DNA of 64,000 nt from Nepenthes gracilis (Eukaryota > Streptophyta > Magnoliopsida > Caryophyllales > Nepenthaceae), in NCBI GenBank assembly GCA_033239525.1, contig BSYO01000034.1, positions 4,278,001 to 4,342,000 of the forward strand, given 5' to 3'. Positions 44,546 through 55,809 of this stretch are shown piece after piece. The position numbers and the translations under genes are program-made. Numbering within the stretch: the first letter of the stretch is position 1; each line of letters starts with the position of its first letter. The notes beneath the pieces are model-generated. The model ran no database searches. It worked only from the letters and a program-made list of their open reading frames with translations, and had not been told where the DNA came from.

Positions 44546-44840
44546 CATGGAATACTATTAACTATTAAAAAATAAATATTTTAAAGTACTTGTTGGATTT
44601 GATTGGCCATATTAATGCATACATAAAATAGCTAAATATCATGGATATGTAATATTATTAATTATTAAAAAATAAATATTTTAAAGTACTTGTTGGATTT
44701 GATTGGCCATATTAATGCATACATAAAATAGCTAAATATCATGGATATATAATATTATTAATTATTAAAAAATAAATATTTTAAAATACTCGTTGGATTT
44801 GATTGGCCATTAATATATACATAAATTAGCTAAATATCTT
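44546..44840. repeat. Tandem repeat, 100-bp unit, about 2.9 copies
   Basis: The word attattaaaaaataaatatt starts at 44561 (one mismatch), 44661 and 44761, exactly 100 bp apart. Copies one and two are nearly identical; the third is more diverged and shortened. Confidence 0.92.
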
Positions 44841-46170
44841 TTAGTAATTGAACAATAGTATAGAATGACATATGATTTATATTTATATTTTATTAATTAA
44901 AACAGCTGTGAAACTAAGCTTTCGTAGGGTATGGTCACACCTCCCACTTTTGGACACCAAGGGAAGAAAGAACTTAGTCTCTATTCACAAAAAGGAAGAT
45001 GATGAAGAGTCCAAGATGATGAAGAGTCCCTGAGCAGTTTATTACAAAATGAAGATCTCAGCCAACATGTAAGCTAGACCCAAGCCTAGAGACATTTTTT
45101 ATAGTGGATAAAATTTATTTTCTCTCATAATTATAATTTATTATATAATCTAAATAGCAAATTTAAATTCCACCAAATTTTAATTTTATCAAAAGAAGTA
45201 GAATTTAATTTATAATTATAATTTTTATTTTTATTTTTGGAATTTAGAATTTGTGTATAAAAAGAGTGTTGGCCTCCTCATTATAATTTAAAGAAGATTA
45301 TTAAAATATCATTTCTACCTCCTCTCTGCTATCTCTTCCACTATCATTTCTTCTTCTTCTTGGCAAAGCTTCTTTTGAAACCTTGAGACTCACAAGTTTT
45401 TCCTATTGTATGATGGGTTTGCACCTTGTGAGGTTATATGTATATTTAAATTAAATCCAATGTTGTTAATTAAACTATGATAAAAAATTAAGAATAAATT
45501 TTTTTAATCATATGTTTAAATATAACATTCATTAATTATTTATACAAAAATATAATATTAAAAAAGCTATTTAAATTATTTTTTAAAAATAGAAATTTTA
45601 TCTATTAGACTTTTTTTCATTCAAAACTGATGGGTTTGATGACTCAGAAGCCAACCTAAAATTAGACCTACTGTGAAAGAGTGCCCCAGAAGCCACAATC
45701 TAGGTGAAGTCTCTCGAGGCCCAATACCCAAACTACATAACCCAAATCTACCAAATGCGATGTTGGTCATTGAAGTTACTCGTCAAACATAGCCCAATAG
45801 CGTGCGCCTCAACTGCTCCAACTCAACAAACCATCCTTTGTGGCCATGCTCATGATCATCTAACTTAGTGTATACCATCGAGGGACCACAATCCCTGGCA
45901 CCATCAACAAGTCAGGATCGAAGAGCCATATTATCAGCCACTTACTGCAATTTTGACAACTCTCCAACTAATGAGCACACTCTCACTATTCAAATACCTC
46001 CCTTACGATCCAGAAAAAGAGAGGAGACACTCATTCCAAGAGAGGTTTGGAGAGGCCAAAAAATTCAAAGAGGAAGAGGTAGTGAACGAATGCAACTCTC
46101 GATCCCAGAGCCACTCTCCCAATATGGCACCCTTTCCTCTAAGCCATGCCCTCACAAGGGTGTGTCGTAA
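44841..46170. other. Intergenic DNA left of the 50-bp array
   Basis: AT-rich to about 45640, then less so. Open frames at 45868-46339 have no recognisable domain and run into the repeat array, so I do not call a gene. Confidence 0.45.
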
Positions 46171-47215
46171 AGTTGTTCCTCAATCAAGTGCACTTGCCGG
46201 AGTTCAATTCTTCAAGCGCACTCGTCAGAATTCAATCCTCCATCACAAAGTATCGAAATACAGTCCTCCACTTCAAAACCGCTCCCCAATCGAACGCACC
46301 CATCAGAACTTAATTCTCCACCTCAAAGCCGCTCCCTAACCAAGCATACTTATCGGAACTCAATCCTCCATTTGAAAACTGCTTCCCAACTAAGTACACT
46401 CGTCGGAATTTAGTTTTCTATCTCAAAGTCACTCCCTAATTGAGCATACTCGTTGAAACTCAGTTATTCATCTAGAAGTCACTCCCCAATCAAGCACACT
46501 CATTAAAACTCAATCATCTATTTAAAAGCCGCTCCTCAATTGAGCATACTTTTTGGAGCTCAATCATTTACTTCAAAACTGCTCCCTAACCAAGTGCACT
46601 TGTCAAAATTTAATCCTCCATTGGAAAGCTGCTTCCCAGTCAATCGTACTTATCGGAGTTAGTCCGCCATCTCAAAGCTACTCCCTATTTGAATGCATTC
46701 AATGGAGATCAATCTATCATTTGGAAGCCGCTCCCCAACCGAGCACACTCATCGAAACTCAATCATCTATTTGAAAACCGCTTCCAACCGAGCGTACTCG
46801 TTAGAGTTCAATCCTCCATCTCAGAGCTACTCCCCAACCGAGTATACTTATTGGAGTTCAATCCTTTATTTGAAGCCGCTTTCCAATCGAGCGCACTCAT
46901 CGAAATTCAGTCATCCACCTCAAAGCCGCTCTCCAATTGAATACACTTATCGAAACTCAATCCTCCACCTCAAAACCACTCTTTAGTCAAGCGCACTCAT
47001 TAGAGTTCAATCCTCCATTTGGAAGTCGCTCTTCAACCGAGCATACTCATCAGAACTTAGTCCTCCATTTCTAAGCCGTTTTCTAGTTAAACATACTTGT
47101 CGGAACTTAACCATCCATATCTAAGGCGCTCTCCAACCAAGTACACTCATCAGAGCTTAGGACCCCATCTCTAAGCGGTTTCTCAGCCAAGCGTACTCAC
47201 CGAAATTCAACCCTT
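46171..47215. repeat. Minisatellite, 50-bp unit, about 20 copies
   Basis: A consensus near gctccccaaccgagcacact + catcggaactcaatcctcca repeats every 50 bp: marker words begin at 46281, 46331, 46381, 46431, 46481, 46531, 46581 and 46631, and so on to about 47215. Copies differ at many positions, so the array is old. The period is not a multiple of three and frames do not stay open. Confidence 0.93.
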
Positions 47216-47744
47216 TGAAAATATTTAATCCCCTGAAACATGTATCCGTACATTATTGATTCATTCTTCTTTCTTTCTATCTGTCTGAGAAAGATTTTTA
47301 ATTTAAATATCGGATGATATATCATAAAGTGAGACCCATCATTCTCTAACCTCTAATTTATCAGTTATAGTGTGTAGGATTCAAATTCAAAATAACAAAA
47401 TTTGGACCACCTTTAGTTTGACCTATTAAAAAAATTAAGTGACTCCTTAATTCGTTCAATAATTCAAATTTAGAAACGTATCAAAAACTTTTGCTAGGAG
47501 ATTGGCTAAGGAAAAGTTGTGATAATCCAAAGACAACGAAGAATACGCTGCGATTGCATCACTTGCATCAATGAAGAGTTTCACAAACTGCATAGATGGT
47601 ATTACATTCTAGATAATAGGGAAAAAAAATTAAACTCCATTTGATTACACTCGAAATTAGAATTAGAATTTAAAATTTAGACTTAATTTCTATTCATTGC
47701 TCTACATTAGATGTAATTAAAATTTTAATTTCATGTTTCAATTT
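47216..47744. other. Flank of the Tnt1-like element
   Basis: AT-rich, no gene seen. Confidence 0.5.
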
Positions 47745-48418
47745 CTTAGAGTTAAAAAATAGTATATGAGGTGAGGAATAATTTTCACTGTTACACAATC
47801 ACAAGAGAAAAAATTGAATAACAGAGTACAAGTAATACAAGAATAAACTATGTGTTGCTCATAATTCTCTCATTCCTTCATCGTTTTCACCTTTTCCGTT
47901 CCTCACACTTAGCCACACATACACACAGCAAGTCCGTCTACTTATTTTTACTATAGAAGCCTATATTCAGCAAATTTGAAGAATATTTTTTTCTTCCCAT
48001 AATAAAATTTGTCCTTACCAATAATATAAATATACTCCGTACAAAAACGGCTCCTATATAACCATCTGAAATCACAAATGCTCAGAAAATCTTTGAGCTA
48101 GCACCATTCTGGATTCCCTAGCGGACGGCCAACATTCCACCGTCCGCGTTCTCCACAAGGTTAGTCAACGCCCATTGATCGTCCTCTCCACATGACCGAT
48201 TAATGCTATCTGTCTGGGATCCCTCAGCAATGCAAGGCAACTCATGCCTTTAACCGGTTAACTTGTTTACCTGTATTGTTGTCTGTCTAAAAGGTTCCGA
48301 TCAACTATGTTAATCGAAATTTTATTTGCATATTCTGTATATAGTAGCACATAAAGTCCACGTGCTCCGTCCAAATCCTCCGGTCACAGGGATTTTCACA
48401 CGGGAGTAACCCCCAATA
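47745..48418 (-). repeat. 3' LTR of the Tnt1-like element (deleted)
   Basis: It matches 59012-59818 from about 47765 to 48418. Near 47745-47765 the first bases of the LTR (ttagagtta) join directly to sequence that lies about 130 bp further in the other LTR, indicating an internal deletion. Left border approximate. Confidence 0.75.
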
Positions 48419-48489
48419 AACTTTTCCTCACGACAGTGAGGAAGTAATATTTGTTAGCCCCGCCAAATTACAGCAAATTTTATTTTTAC

Positions 48490-49242
48490 CCTTTGGTAAA
48501 ATCTTGATTATCATATCAGCCCCATTTTTCTTCAGTACCGACCTTCTTCAGTGACAGCAGATTGGCTTCAAGTACATCTCTCACCCAATAGTATCGAACA
48601 TCAATGTGTTTCAATCTAGAGTGGAATAAAAAGTTCTTATAGAGATGTATGACATTCTGACTGTCACAAAATACCTTATACTTTTCCTATTCAATGCATA
48701 ATTCTTGAATAAACTTTCTCATCCACAGCATCTCCTTACAAACTTCTATTACTGCGATGTACTCGACTTCAGTAGTTGACAAGGCTACACACTTCTACAA
48801 CTTGGATTGCCAAGAAATTGCACCTCCTGCAAACTTCACCAAATACCCTGAGATGGACTTACAGGAGTCAATGTCCCCGACCATATCAACGTTCAAGTAG
48901 CCCACCAACTATGGCTTGTCACTTCCAAGACATAGGGACATCTTGAAAATTCCTTGAATGTATCTCATGATCCACTTGACCGCGAACCAGTGCTCCTTTT
49001 CAGGATTTGACAAAAATCGGCTGACTGTGCCAACAGTATATGCTATATCCGATCTTGTGCATACCAGGGTATACGTCAGGCTACCCACAACTGAAAAATA
49101 GGTAACGCCTTTCATGTATGCCCTCCTCTTCATCCGATGATGGACACTGGCGAATACTCAGCCTGTGGTAGTTTGTCAACAGTGTGCTCACAGGTTTTGA
49201 CTTGTCTATTTTGAATCATTGGACCACTTTCTCAATGTAACT
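48490..49242 (-). pseudogene. Copia RT end and RNase H of the Tnt1-like element
   Basis: The minus strand shows VVGSLTYTLVCTRSDIAYTV, then FLSNPEKEHWFAVKWIMRYI and the RNase H words SISGYLVKFAGGAISWQSK and CVALSTTEVEYIA. These are the typical C-terminal blocks of copia pol. Stops are present. It starts at the insertion point of the nested element. Confidence 0.88.
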
Positions 49243-50320
49243 TGTTAGAGACATTTATCTAATTGGTATATTCCGTGACCATATGTATTATTGTATCGAT
49301 ATCGGGTTATGGGTTGTCGGGTTAAAGTCCGTTCTGTCTGTTCTGCCCTCTAGTCGCTTGAGCCGTCCGAAGCCCCCGCGCTCGCCTGGTGCTCGAACCC
49401 CGCTCGAGCCAAAAATTTAGGTCCCCGGCCCGCCAGGAGCTCGATACCCGCTCGAGCCGAAAATCCATAAAGTCCCCGGCTCGCCAAGCGCTCGAGCTCC
49501 GCTCGAGCCGAAAATCCAGTAGGGTACCCGCTCGCTGCGCGCCTTAGGGCCGTTCGAGCGCCCGCAGAGTTTCTCACGAAACTCTACGGCCGCCCACCGC
49601 GCGCTCAAGCCCCGCTCGAGCGCCGGTGCAACGGGCAAAATTTTTAAATGATTTTTTGTACCCTCTATAAATACTAGCCTTATGTTTTGAAACCCTAAGA
49701 ATTCTGGAGAGTTTATTTTCGTGCCTCCTTGAGAAGAAAGGTCTCTTGTGCTTCAAGTTTATTGTATTTTTTGAGAAAACCAAACACTACAAGATTGCTC
49801 CTTGTGTTCAAACAAGTTTTCTCACCCACCTTCTTTAACCATTGATACATTGCCTTCTACCATCGTTGGAGACGTTGGTTCGTGAAGAAGGAGACTCGTT
49901 CGTGATTGGCAATTCAAGTGGTTTGAGGAAAGATTGACGTGAAAATCGGAAGGTATCCGGTTCCGTTGCCGCGGGCAAATCCAAGGAGTTCCTTGGTAGG
50001 GATCACATGACGGGAGTAAGTCGGCTAGGTTAGCGCGTCGTTACCACCCGGTCTGTAAGTTGATTTTTATAGTGCATTGCTTCCCTAGCCGTTGAAGCCC
50101 GGAGTGTTTTTCTTGATACCGTGGGTATCGAGTTTTCACTTCGTCACCAAAAATCGCGTCTTTATATTATTGCTTACGTATTTTGTTTATTGCGCATGAT
50201 TGTTAGTCTCATATGCATCTAGCACTAAATATCTTTTACGTGTATTAGATATTTATTTCTACTGTTTCCGCTATACTTTTAACGGGGTCAAAACACGTGA
50301 GCACACAACGTCCTTTTTCA
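49243..50320 (+). repeat. 5' LTR of the Sirevirus-derived element
   Basis: 1078 bp, TG...CA. The U3 part (49395-49630) holds about four diverged units of about 50 bp, each with GCTCGAGC palindromes; a TATA box (tctataaatac) follows near 49665. Confidence 0.93.
49395..49675 (+). promoter_or_regulatory. Palindrome-rich U3 region and TATA box
   Basis: Five full GCTCGAGC palindromes plus several one-base variants, spaced about 50 bp, then a TATA box about 40 bp past the last one. Conserved palindromes upstream of the TATA box are known in Sirevirus LTRs. The other two copies (54880-55110, and minus strand 27600-27770) keep the arrangement with point differences. Confidence 0.6.
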
Positions 50321-50334
50321 ATTGGTATCAGAGA
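50321..50334 (+). other. Primer binding site (initiator tRNA-Met type)
   Basis: attggtatcagaga, directly after the LTR; TGGTATCAGAG is complementary to the 3' end of initiator tRNA-Met. Confidence 0.85.
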
Positions 50335-50363
50335 CTTACCCCGATCCGCAACCCCCGATCTAG

Positions 50364-52249
50364 ATGTATACGAGTGGATCGCTCTCCGTTCCTCCCTTCT
50401 TTGATGGGAGTAACTATGCCTATTGGAAGGTCCGGATGAGAGCCTTCCTAAAATCTCTAGATGAGCGTGTTTGGACACGTACCCAAGTTGGGTGAACTCC
50501 ACCCACTAGTTCCTCTGGTAACGAACCAAAAGACTTATCTTCATGGACCAAAGAGGAACTCGATGCATGTAATTGGAACAGTAAGGGGCTACATGCTATT
50601 TTTATGGCTGTATCTCCCGATGAGTTTAAACGTATTTCAATGTGTGAGACTTCTAAAGATGCGTGGGACATCTTAGGAATTACTCATGAAGGCACGAAAC
50701 TTGTTAAAAATTCAAAATTGTAAATACTCACCACTAGATTCGAAGAAATAAAAATGAAAGATGATGAGACCTTTGATGATTTCTATGCTCAATTAAATAA
50801 TATTGTGAACTCCACATTTAATTTAGGAGAACGAATCCTTGAGAACAAGATTGTTAGAAAAGTTCTTAGGTCTCTTCCTGAACGATTTAGACCTAAGATC
50901 ACTGCTATCGAAGAAAGCAAAGGCCTTGAAGAAATGAAGATCGAAGAACTTGTAAGATCCCTACAAATTTATGAGCACACCTTGCCACAGTCAAGGAAAA
51001 ACAAATCACTTGCTCTAAAATCAAGTAGGGAAGAGCGAAATCGAGATTCCGATGAAGAATCGTGTAGTGATGATGAATTTTCCTTATTTGTCAAGAATTT
51101 TAAAAAGTTTTTAAAGACAAATAAATCTTCCTCGAAAAAATCTGATGTGAACTCAAAACGTTCACCTAAATTTGAGAAGGAAGACCAATGTGAACTCAAG
51201 GATTCCAAATCAAAAATGACTCAAGGAGTTCAATGTCATGAATGCAAAGGGTTTGGTCACTATCGGGCTGAATGCCCAAACTTTAAACGCCAACAAGGTC
51301 AAGCCTTTAAAGCTAATGTGACCTTAAGCGATGACGAAGAAGATGATGATGAAAAATGCTCTGAAAATGGCCCTGTCAAATACATGGCGTTTGTGACCTC
51401 AATGTGTGACAACGCTGTAGAGAATATTAATCAATCTGATGGTTCTGAGGCTGAGTCAGAAGCTGAATTTGTGGCCTTCAAGAAGCTTACGATAAACTGT
51501 TTAGGAAATGTTTGAAAGTAAAGAAATTAAATAGAACCCTAAACGGTAGGATCACCGATTTGGAAAAAGAAAACTTATCTCTTCAATCCAAGGTTGATAC
51601 TAAAAGCCAAGAAATTGAGAATCTGAAAATCTCATTTTCTAAACAAATCATGACCTTGGAATCTGAACTTGAGGCCACTAGAAAAGATTTGAAACAATTC
51701 TTAAATGGGTCAGCAAAACTTGATCATATGCTTGGGTTAGGTAAAAGTGGAGAAAATAAACATGGGTTGGGATATGTTAAAAATATGTTCCAAAATGACG
51801 TGAAACCCAAAACAATTTTTATTCCCACCGCGAAAATGCCACACCAACACGCTAGCACATCAAAAGTCACTAAGCAACCGGCTCGACGTGTGGCTCCTAA
51901 ATTTGTCCCAACTCATTTGCCAAATTTACTGAATCGAAAAATGCTAAATAAATCATCGAAACCGTTCAAGTCTTCTATCAACCTTAATCAACGATCTATG
52001 GACCGTGCCACCATGCCTAAGTTTGTGCCTACTTGTCATGCGTGTGAAAAAGTAGGCCACATTCATCCTCGATGCTACACTGTGAATTCCTTGCACAACA
52101 AAAGAAAATGGCCAAGAGTGAATAAACTCCTTGATCACCTTCAAAAACTAAATGAACAAGTACAAAGATTAAACCAGAAAGTGAATTCGGGGAGAAGCAT
52201 TTGGGTTAAGAAAAGTGAGCTAAATTTTCCTACAGTAAATTCTGGTTAA
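50364..52249 (+). pseudogene. Sirevirus gag
   Basis: It starts MYTSGSLSVPPFFDGSNYAY at 50364, the UBN2-type gag core of copia elements. Two CCHC knuckles are seen: CHECKGFGHYRAEC (near 51235) and CHACEKVGHIHPRC (near 52037). A coiled-coil segment lies between them (LEKENLSLQSKVDTKSQEIE), a long gag form usual for Sireviruses. Breaks: TGA near 50494 (a Trp in the copy at 25635-26841), TAA at 50721-50723 (shared with that copy), and a frameshift near 51472. It ends at 52249 with no protease after it. Confidence 0.88.
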
Positions 52250-53067
52250 CTGGCTCCTACACTGTTCTAAACAAGAACAAATAAAAATAAAAAAAAAATT
52301 ATATAAAAAAAAGGAAAATGGCGCATTTGAGCGCTCGCTCGCTAGGGGCTCGAGCGCTCGCTGCCTGCCTTCATCTTCCAGCATGCAGCAAGCGCTCTCC
52401 ACACAAACCCTCACACTCTTCGCTGCTCCTCTCCTCTCCTTACGTCGGCTGCCTCTCTTCCTCTCCTTCTCCACCATTATTGGCCAGATCTACAGAATCC
52501 TTCACCAAATTCGGACGTCCTCAATGTAAATCCTCCCTCGTCCCTCTCTGTTTCCAGCTCTGTGTGCCGCCGCCGTTCATGGTGGTCTTGGCCCCAAAAT
52601 TTACCTCCTTTTTGGTCGGCTGAATTCATGGGTCACACATCGCTCTCCTCATTCCTTCAAATCCACCGATTTTTGCGTGGATTTTGAGCGTAGTCCATGG
52701 ATCCGTGAGTTCTCGACACCGTTCATGGCGGTTCCGGTAATTTCTCCCACACCGCCGGTCAGGCACCGTGTGGGTGCTCCTCCCTGCTGTCCAAATCAGC
52801 CGGTGACGTGGGTGCCGGAGGTGGTGCTCCGGTGGCCTCTGGCGTGCATTCCCGTGGTTCTCGCTGCGTGTCGTGGGCCGTCCGTGCACCTTCTTGCCGC
52901 CGTCGCCCCGTGAACAGCTCCAGCCGCCGGCTGACGATGCACTGTTCACGTCGTCAGTCACGTGACCAGCCTTTCCTCACCAATAATTCGAAATTACATA
53001 AATAAATATATATATATATATATTCAACAATCTCATTTTTTATTGGGGTGTTCTTATTTTTTTTCAG
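52250..53067 (+). other. Leader-like region upstream of the captured ORF
   Basis: A region unlike the rest of the element: A-rich start, then GC- and CT-rich sequence (52320-52980, with long CTCTCC runs like a plant 5' leader), a (TA)n tract, and a T-rich splice acceptor (TATTTTTTTTCAG) whose last base is directly before the ATG at 53068. Short open frames here show no recognised domain. It resembles the promoter/leader/intron of a host-type gene. Confidence 0.5.
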
Positions 53068-54198
53068 ATGTCAGCTCCAAGAAAGTCTCTGTCACGTAAG
53101 TCGAGTGGCAAACGCACTCGACCAAGTGGGCTCTCCACTCCTGATCGCTTTATCAGTCCTGAGGCCGAGACTCTGTTTCAAACCCACATGTCGAATCGTC
53201 AACTCTCCCTGGAACGGGAAGTTCGTTTTGATTCAGTTGACCCTTCCATCACCTCTCTCTTCATTGACCGCAGTTGGGCGCCAGTCCTCACAGGTTTGGT
53301 TGCTCCGTCGCTCATTCTTATTCAGGAGTTTTACTCCAACATTCATGCAATTACCTACAATTCTTTCTCTACTTTCGTGCGGGGGGCACGCATCCACATT
53401 ACTGCCGATGTGCTCACACGTGTTATTGGTATCCCTCGGGTGGTCAACCCACCTTACCCTTACTCTCCATGGTGCCCCTCTGGAGTGGAATGCAAAGCGT
53501 TCCAGACCTCGTACCTCTCCTCTCGACGCCTGGTCGTGAGCCGTATCATGCTCACGAACCTGTTTCCCGTTTCTCACTTCTTGTCCCTTTCTGAGGAGAA
53601 GGCCTTATTTTTGTATGCTCTGTTGAGTGGCCAGCCTATTGATTTACCATCTCATTTTATCACTCACATTGTTGCCAACTTCTCCGGCCGGAAAGAGGCC
53701 AACCTACCTTTCGGGTGCCTTATTCAGCGACTGCTTGCTGGGCTCGGTCACCCCTTCGCTGACTATCCTCGCCTCCCGTTCGGCCGACCCATCACCTCCA
53801 CCACCTTCACTTAGAGTCGGTCCCATGCACGTCGCTTTGCTGCCGACCCCCAGGAGCTGTTCGATGAGCCTCTCCCTGACGTGCCACCTCCTCAGCCGGA
53901 CAAAGGCCCCTCTGGTTCAGCTTCGTCCTTTCCTGACCCCTCGGCTCCTGGACCATCCACCTCGCATCGGCAATCCACCTTCTCCTCAGCCACTCTGATG
54001 GGTCAGATGTCTCGCATTGTTGACCGTTTTAAGCGTCTATTCTCTTCCCAGGAGCGGATTCTTGCATCCCAATCTCAGCTCCAGTCCCACATGCTTGCTC
54101 GTTTTGATCGGTTGGATGCTCGGTTGGACACCCAGGAGGCTACGTTTCAACGCTGGCAGCGACATTATGCCTCTCCTCCTCCCAGCGATTCTGAGTGA
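53068..54198 (+). pseudogene. Transposase_32-type ORF (putative plant transposon protein), one stop
   Basis: One frame of 376 codons broken only by TAG at 53812-53814 (a glutamine codon after C-to-T would explain it). It opens MSAPRKSLSRKSSGKRTRPS, a basic start. The core has LIQEFYSNIHAITYNSFSTF, VRGARIHITADVLTRVIGIP and ISEEKALFLY-like blocks (seen: LSLSEEKALFLYALLSGQPI). That is the FY-N ... VRG ... I---LG-P pattern of the plant family Pfam calls Transposase_32. After a Pro-rich linker the tail is a coiled coil (RFDRLDARLDTQEATFQRWQ). No catalytic triad of a transposase is evident and its role is unknown. It is in the place where copia elements have pol, or Sireviruses an env-like gene. 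Confidence 0.75.
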
Positions 54199-54222
54199 TC
54201 CCCTCTCTTTGGCTCTTCGTGA

Positions 54223-54723
54223 TAAAAAGGGGGAGATCGAGGTTTCTTTTTTTTGGTGCATGCTGATAGGGGGAGCTTGGGCGAGATGTACTTCTTTTTG
54301 TTAGGGGGAGTTAGATTTGATGTATTTCTTTTTGGCTCTTCTTTTTGTTACATGCTATCTATATTATCTGGCGCTTTGCTCTTGATGTTATCATTGATAT
54401 TATCTGTTGACTTGCTATGCACGCTATCTACTCTCTCTGTTACACTTTAGTACTGCATGTTGTATCTATTATTGCCTACATCTTTGTTGTTGGTACTAAC
54501 CTTGCTTGACCAGGAAACTGAAATTACACAGGCAGTCAAGCAAGTTTTCATCACATCGCCTCAGCAGCTCTCGTATAGCTATTTATATTTTTTTTGTCTC
54601 TTTTGTATCACTAGGCGTAGGTTTTCATGTACACGGGTTTTATCTCGGTGGTGTCTGAACCCGTGATTCTCTTGTATTTCTTTATTTTATGAGTTTTGTC
54701 ACGGAATTTCCAAAGGGGGAGAT
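54223..54723 (+). other. Repeated polypurine tracts before the 3' LTR
   Basis: Copies of an A/G-rich word around agggggag occur at 54226-54236, 54267-54274 and 54303-54310, with the terminal one (ccaaagggggagat) at 54709-54723 touching the LTR. Multiplied polypurine tracts are a known feature of Sireviruses. Confidence 0.75.
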
Positions 54724-55804
54724 TGTTAGAGACATTTGTCTAATTGACATATTCCGTGATCATATGTATTATTATATCGATGTCGGGTTGTGGGTTGTCG
54801 GGTTAAAGTCCGTTTTGTCCGTTCCGCCCTCTAGTCACTTGAGCCGTCCGAAGCCCCCGCGCTCACCTGGTGCTCGAACCCTGCTCGAGCCAAAAATCCA
54901 GAAGGTCCCCGGCCCGCCAGGAGCTCGATACCCGCTCGAGCAGAAAATCCAGAAGGTCCCTGGCTCACCAGGCGCTCGAGCTCCACTCGAGCAGAAAATC
55001 CAATAGGGTGCCCGCTCGCTGCGCGCCTTAGGGCCGCTAGAGCTCCCACAGGGTTTCTCACGAAACTCTACGGCCGGCCGCCGCGCCCTCGAGCCCCGCT
55101 AGAGCGCCGGTGCAACGGGCAAAATTTTTGAACGATTTTTTGTGCCCCCTATAAATACTAGCCTTATGTTTTGAAACCCTAAGAATTCTGGAGAGTTTAT
55201 TTTCGTGCCTCCTTGAGAAGAAAGGTCTCTTGTGCTTCAAGTTTATTGTATTTCTTGAGAAAACCAAACACTACAAGATTGCTCCTTGTGTTCAAACAAG
55301 TTTTCTCACCCACCTTCTTTAACCATTGATACATTGACTTCTACCATCGTTGGAGACGTTGGTTCGTGAAGAAGGAGACTCGTTCGTGATTGGCAATTCA
55401 AGTGGTTCAAGGGAAGATTAACGTGAAGACGGGAAGGTGTCCGGTTCCGTTGTCACGGGCAAATCCAAGGAGTTCCTTGGTAGGGATCACATGACGGGAG
55501 TAAGTCAGCTAGGTTAGCGCGTCGTTACCACCCGGTCTGTAAGTTGATTTTCATAGTGCATTGCTTCCCTGGCCGTTGAAGCCCAGAGTGTTTTTCTCGA
55601 TACCGTGAGTATCGAGTTTTCACTCCGTCACCAAAAATCGCGTCTTTATATTATTGCTTACGTATTTTGTTTACTGCGTATGATTGTTAGTCTCATATGC
55701 ATCTAGCACTAAATATCTTTTACGTGTATTAGATATTTATTTCTACTACTTCCGCTATACTTTTAACGGGGTCGAAACACGTGAGCACACAACGTCCTTT
55801 TTCA
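54724..55804 (+). repeat. 3' LTR of the Sirevirus-derived element
   Basis: 1081 bp, partner of 49243-50320, followed by the target duplication TAACT (55805-55809). Confidence 0.93.
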
Positions 55805-55809
55805 TAACT

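Larger units (their letters stand above)
49243..55804 (+). mobile_element. Sirevirus-derived non-autonomous element carrying a Transposase_32-type gene
   Basis: LTRs 49243-50320 and 54724-55804 (TGTTAGAGAC ... TTTTTCA), TAACT duplications at 49238-49242 and 55805-55809, an initiator tRNA-Met primer site, and a polypurine tract define a full insertion of 6562 bp. Internally there is Sirevirus gag (50364-52249). Where protease, integrase, RT and RNase H should follow, there is instead a CT-rich leader and one ORF (53068-54198). No pol motif is found in any frame. It would depend on a relative for movement. The LTRs differ by several percent by eye, so it is not recent. Confidence 0.9.

Noticed and set aside
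45868..46986. Several overlapping open frames in and beside the 50-bp array
   Set aside because: They differ in frame from unit to unit, the period is not a multiple of three, and codons are not conserved.
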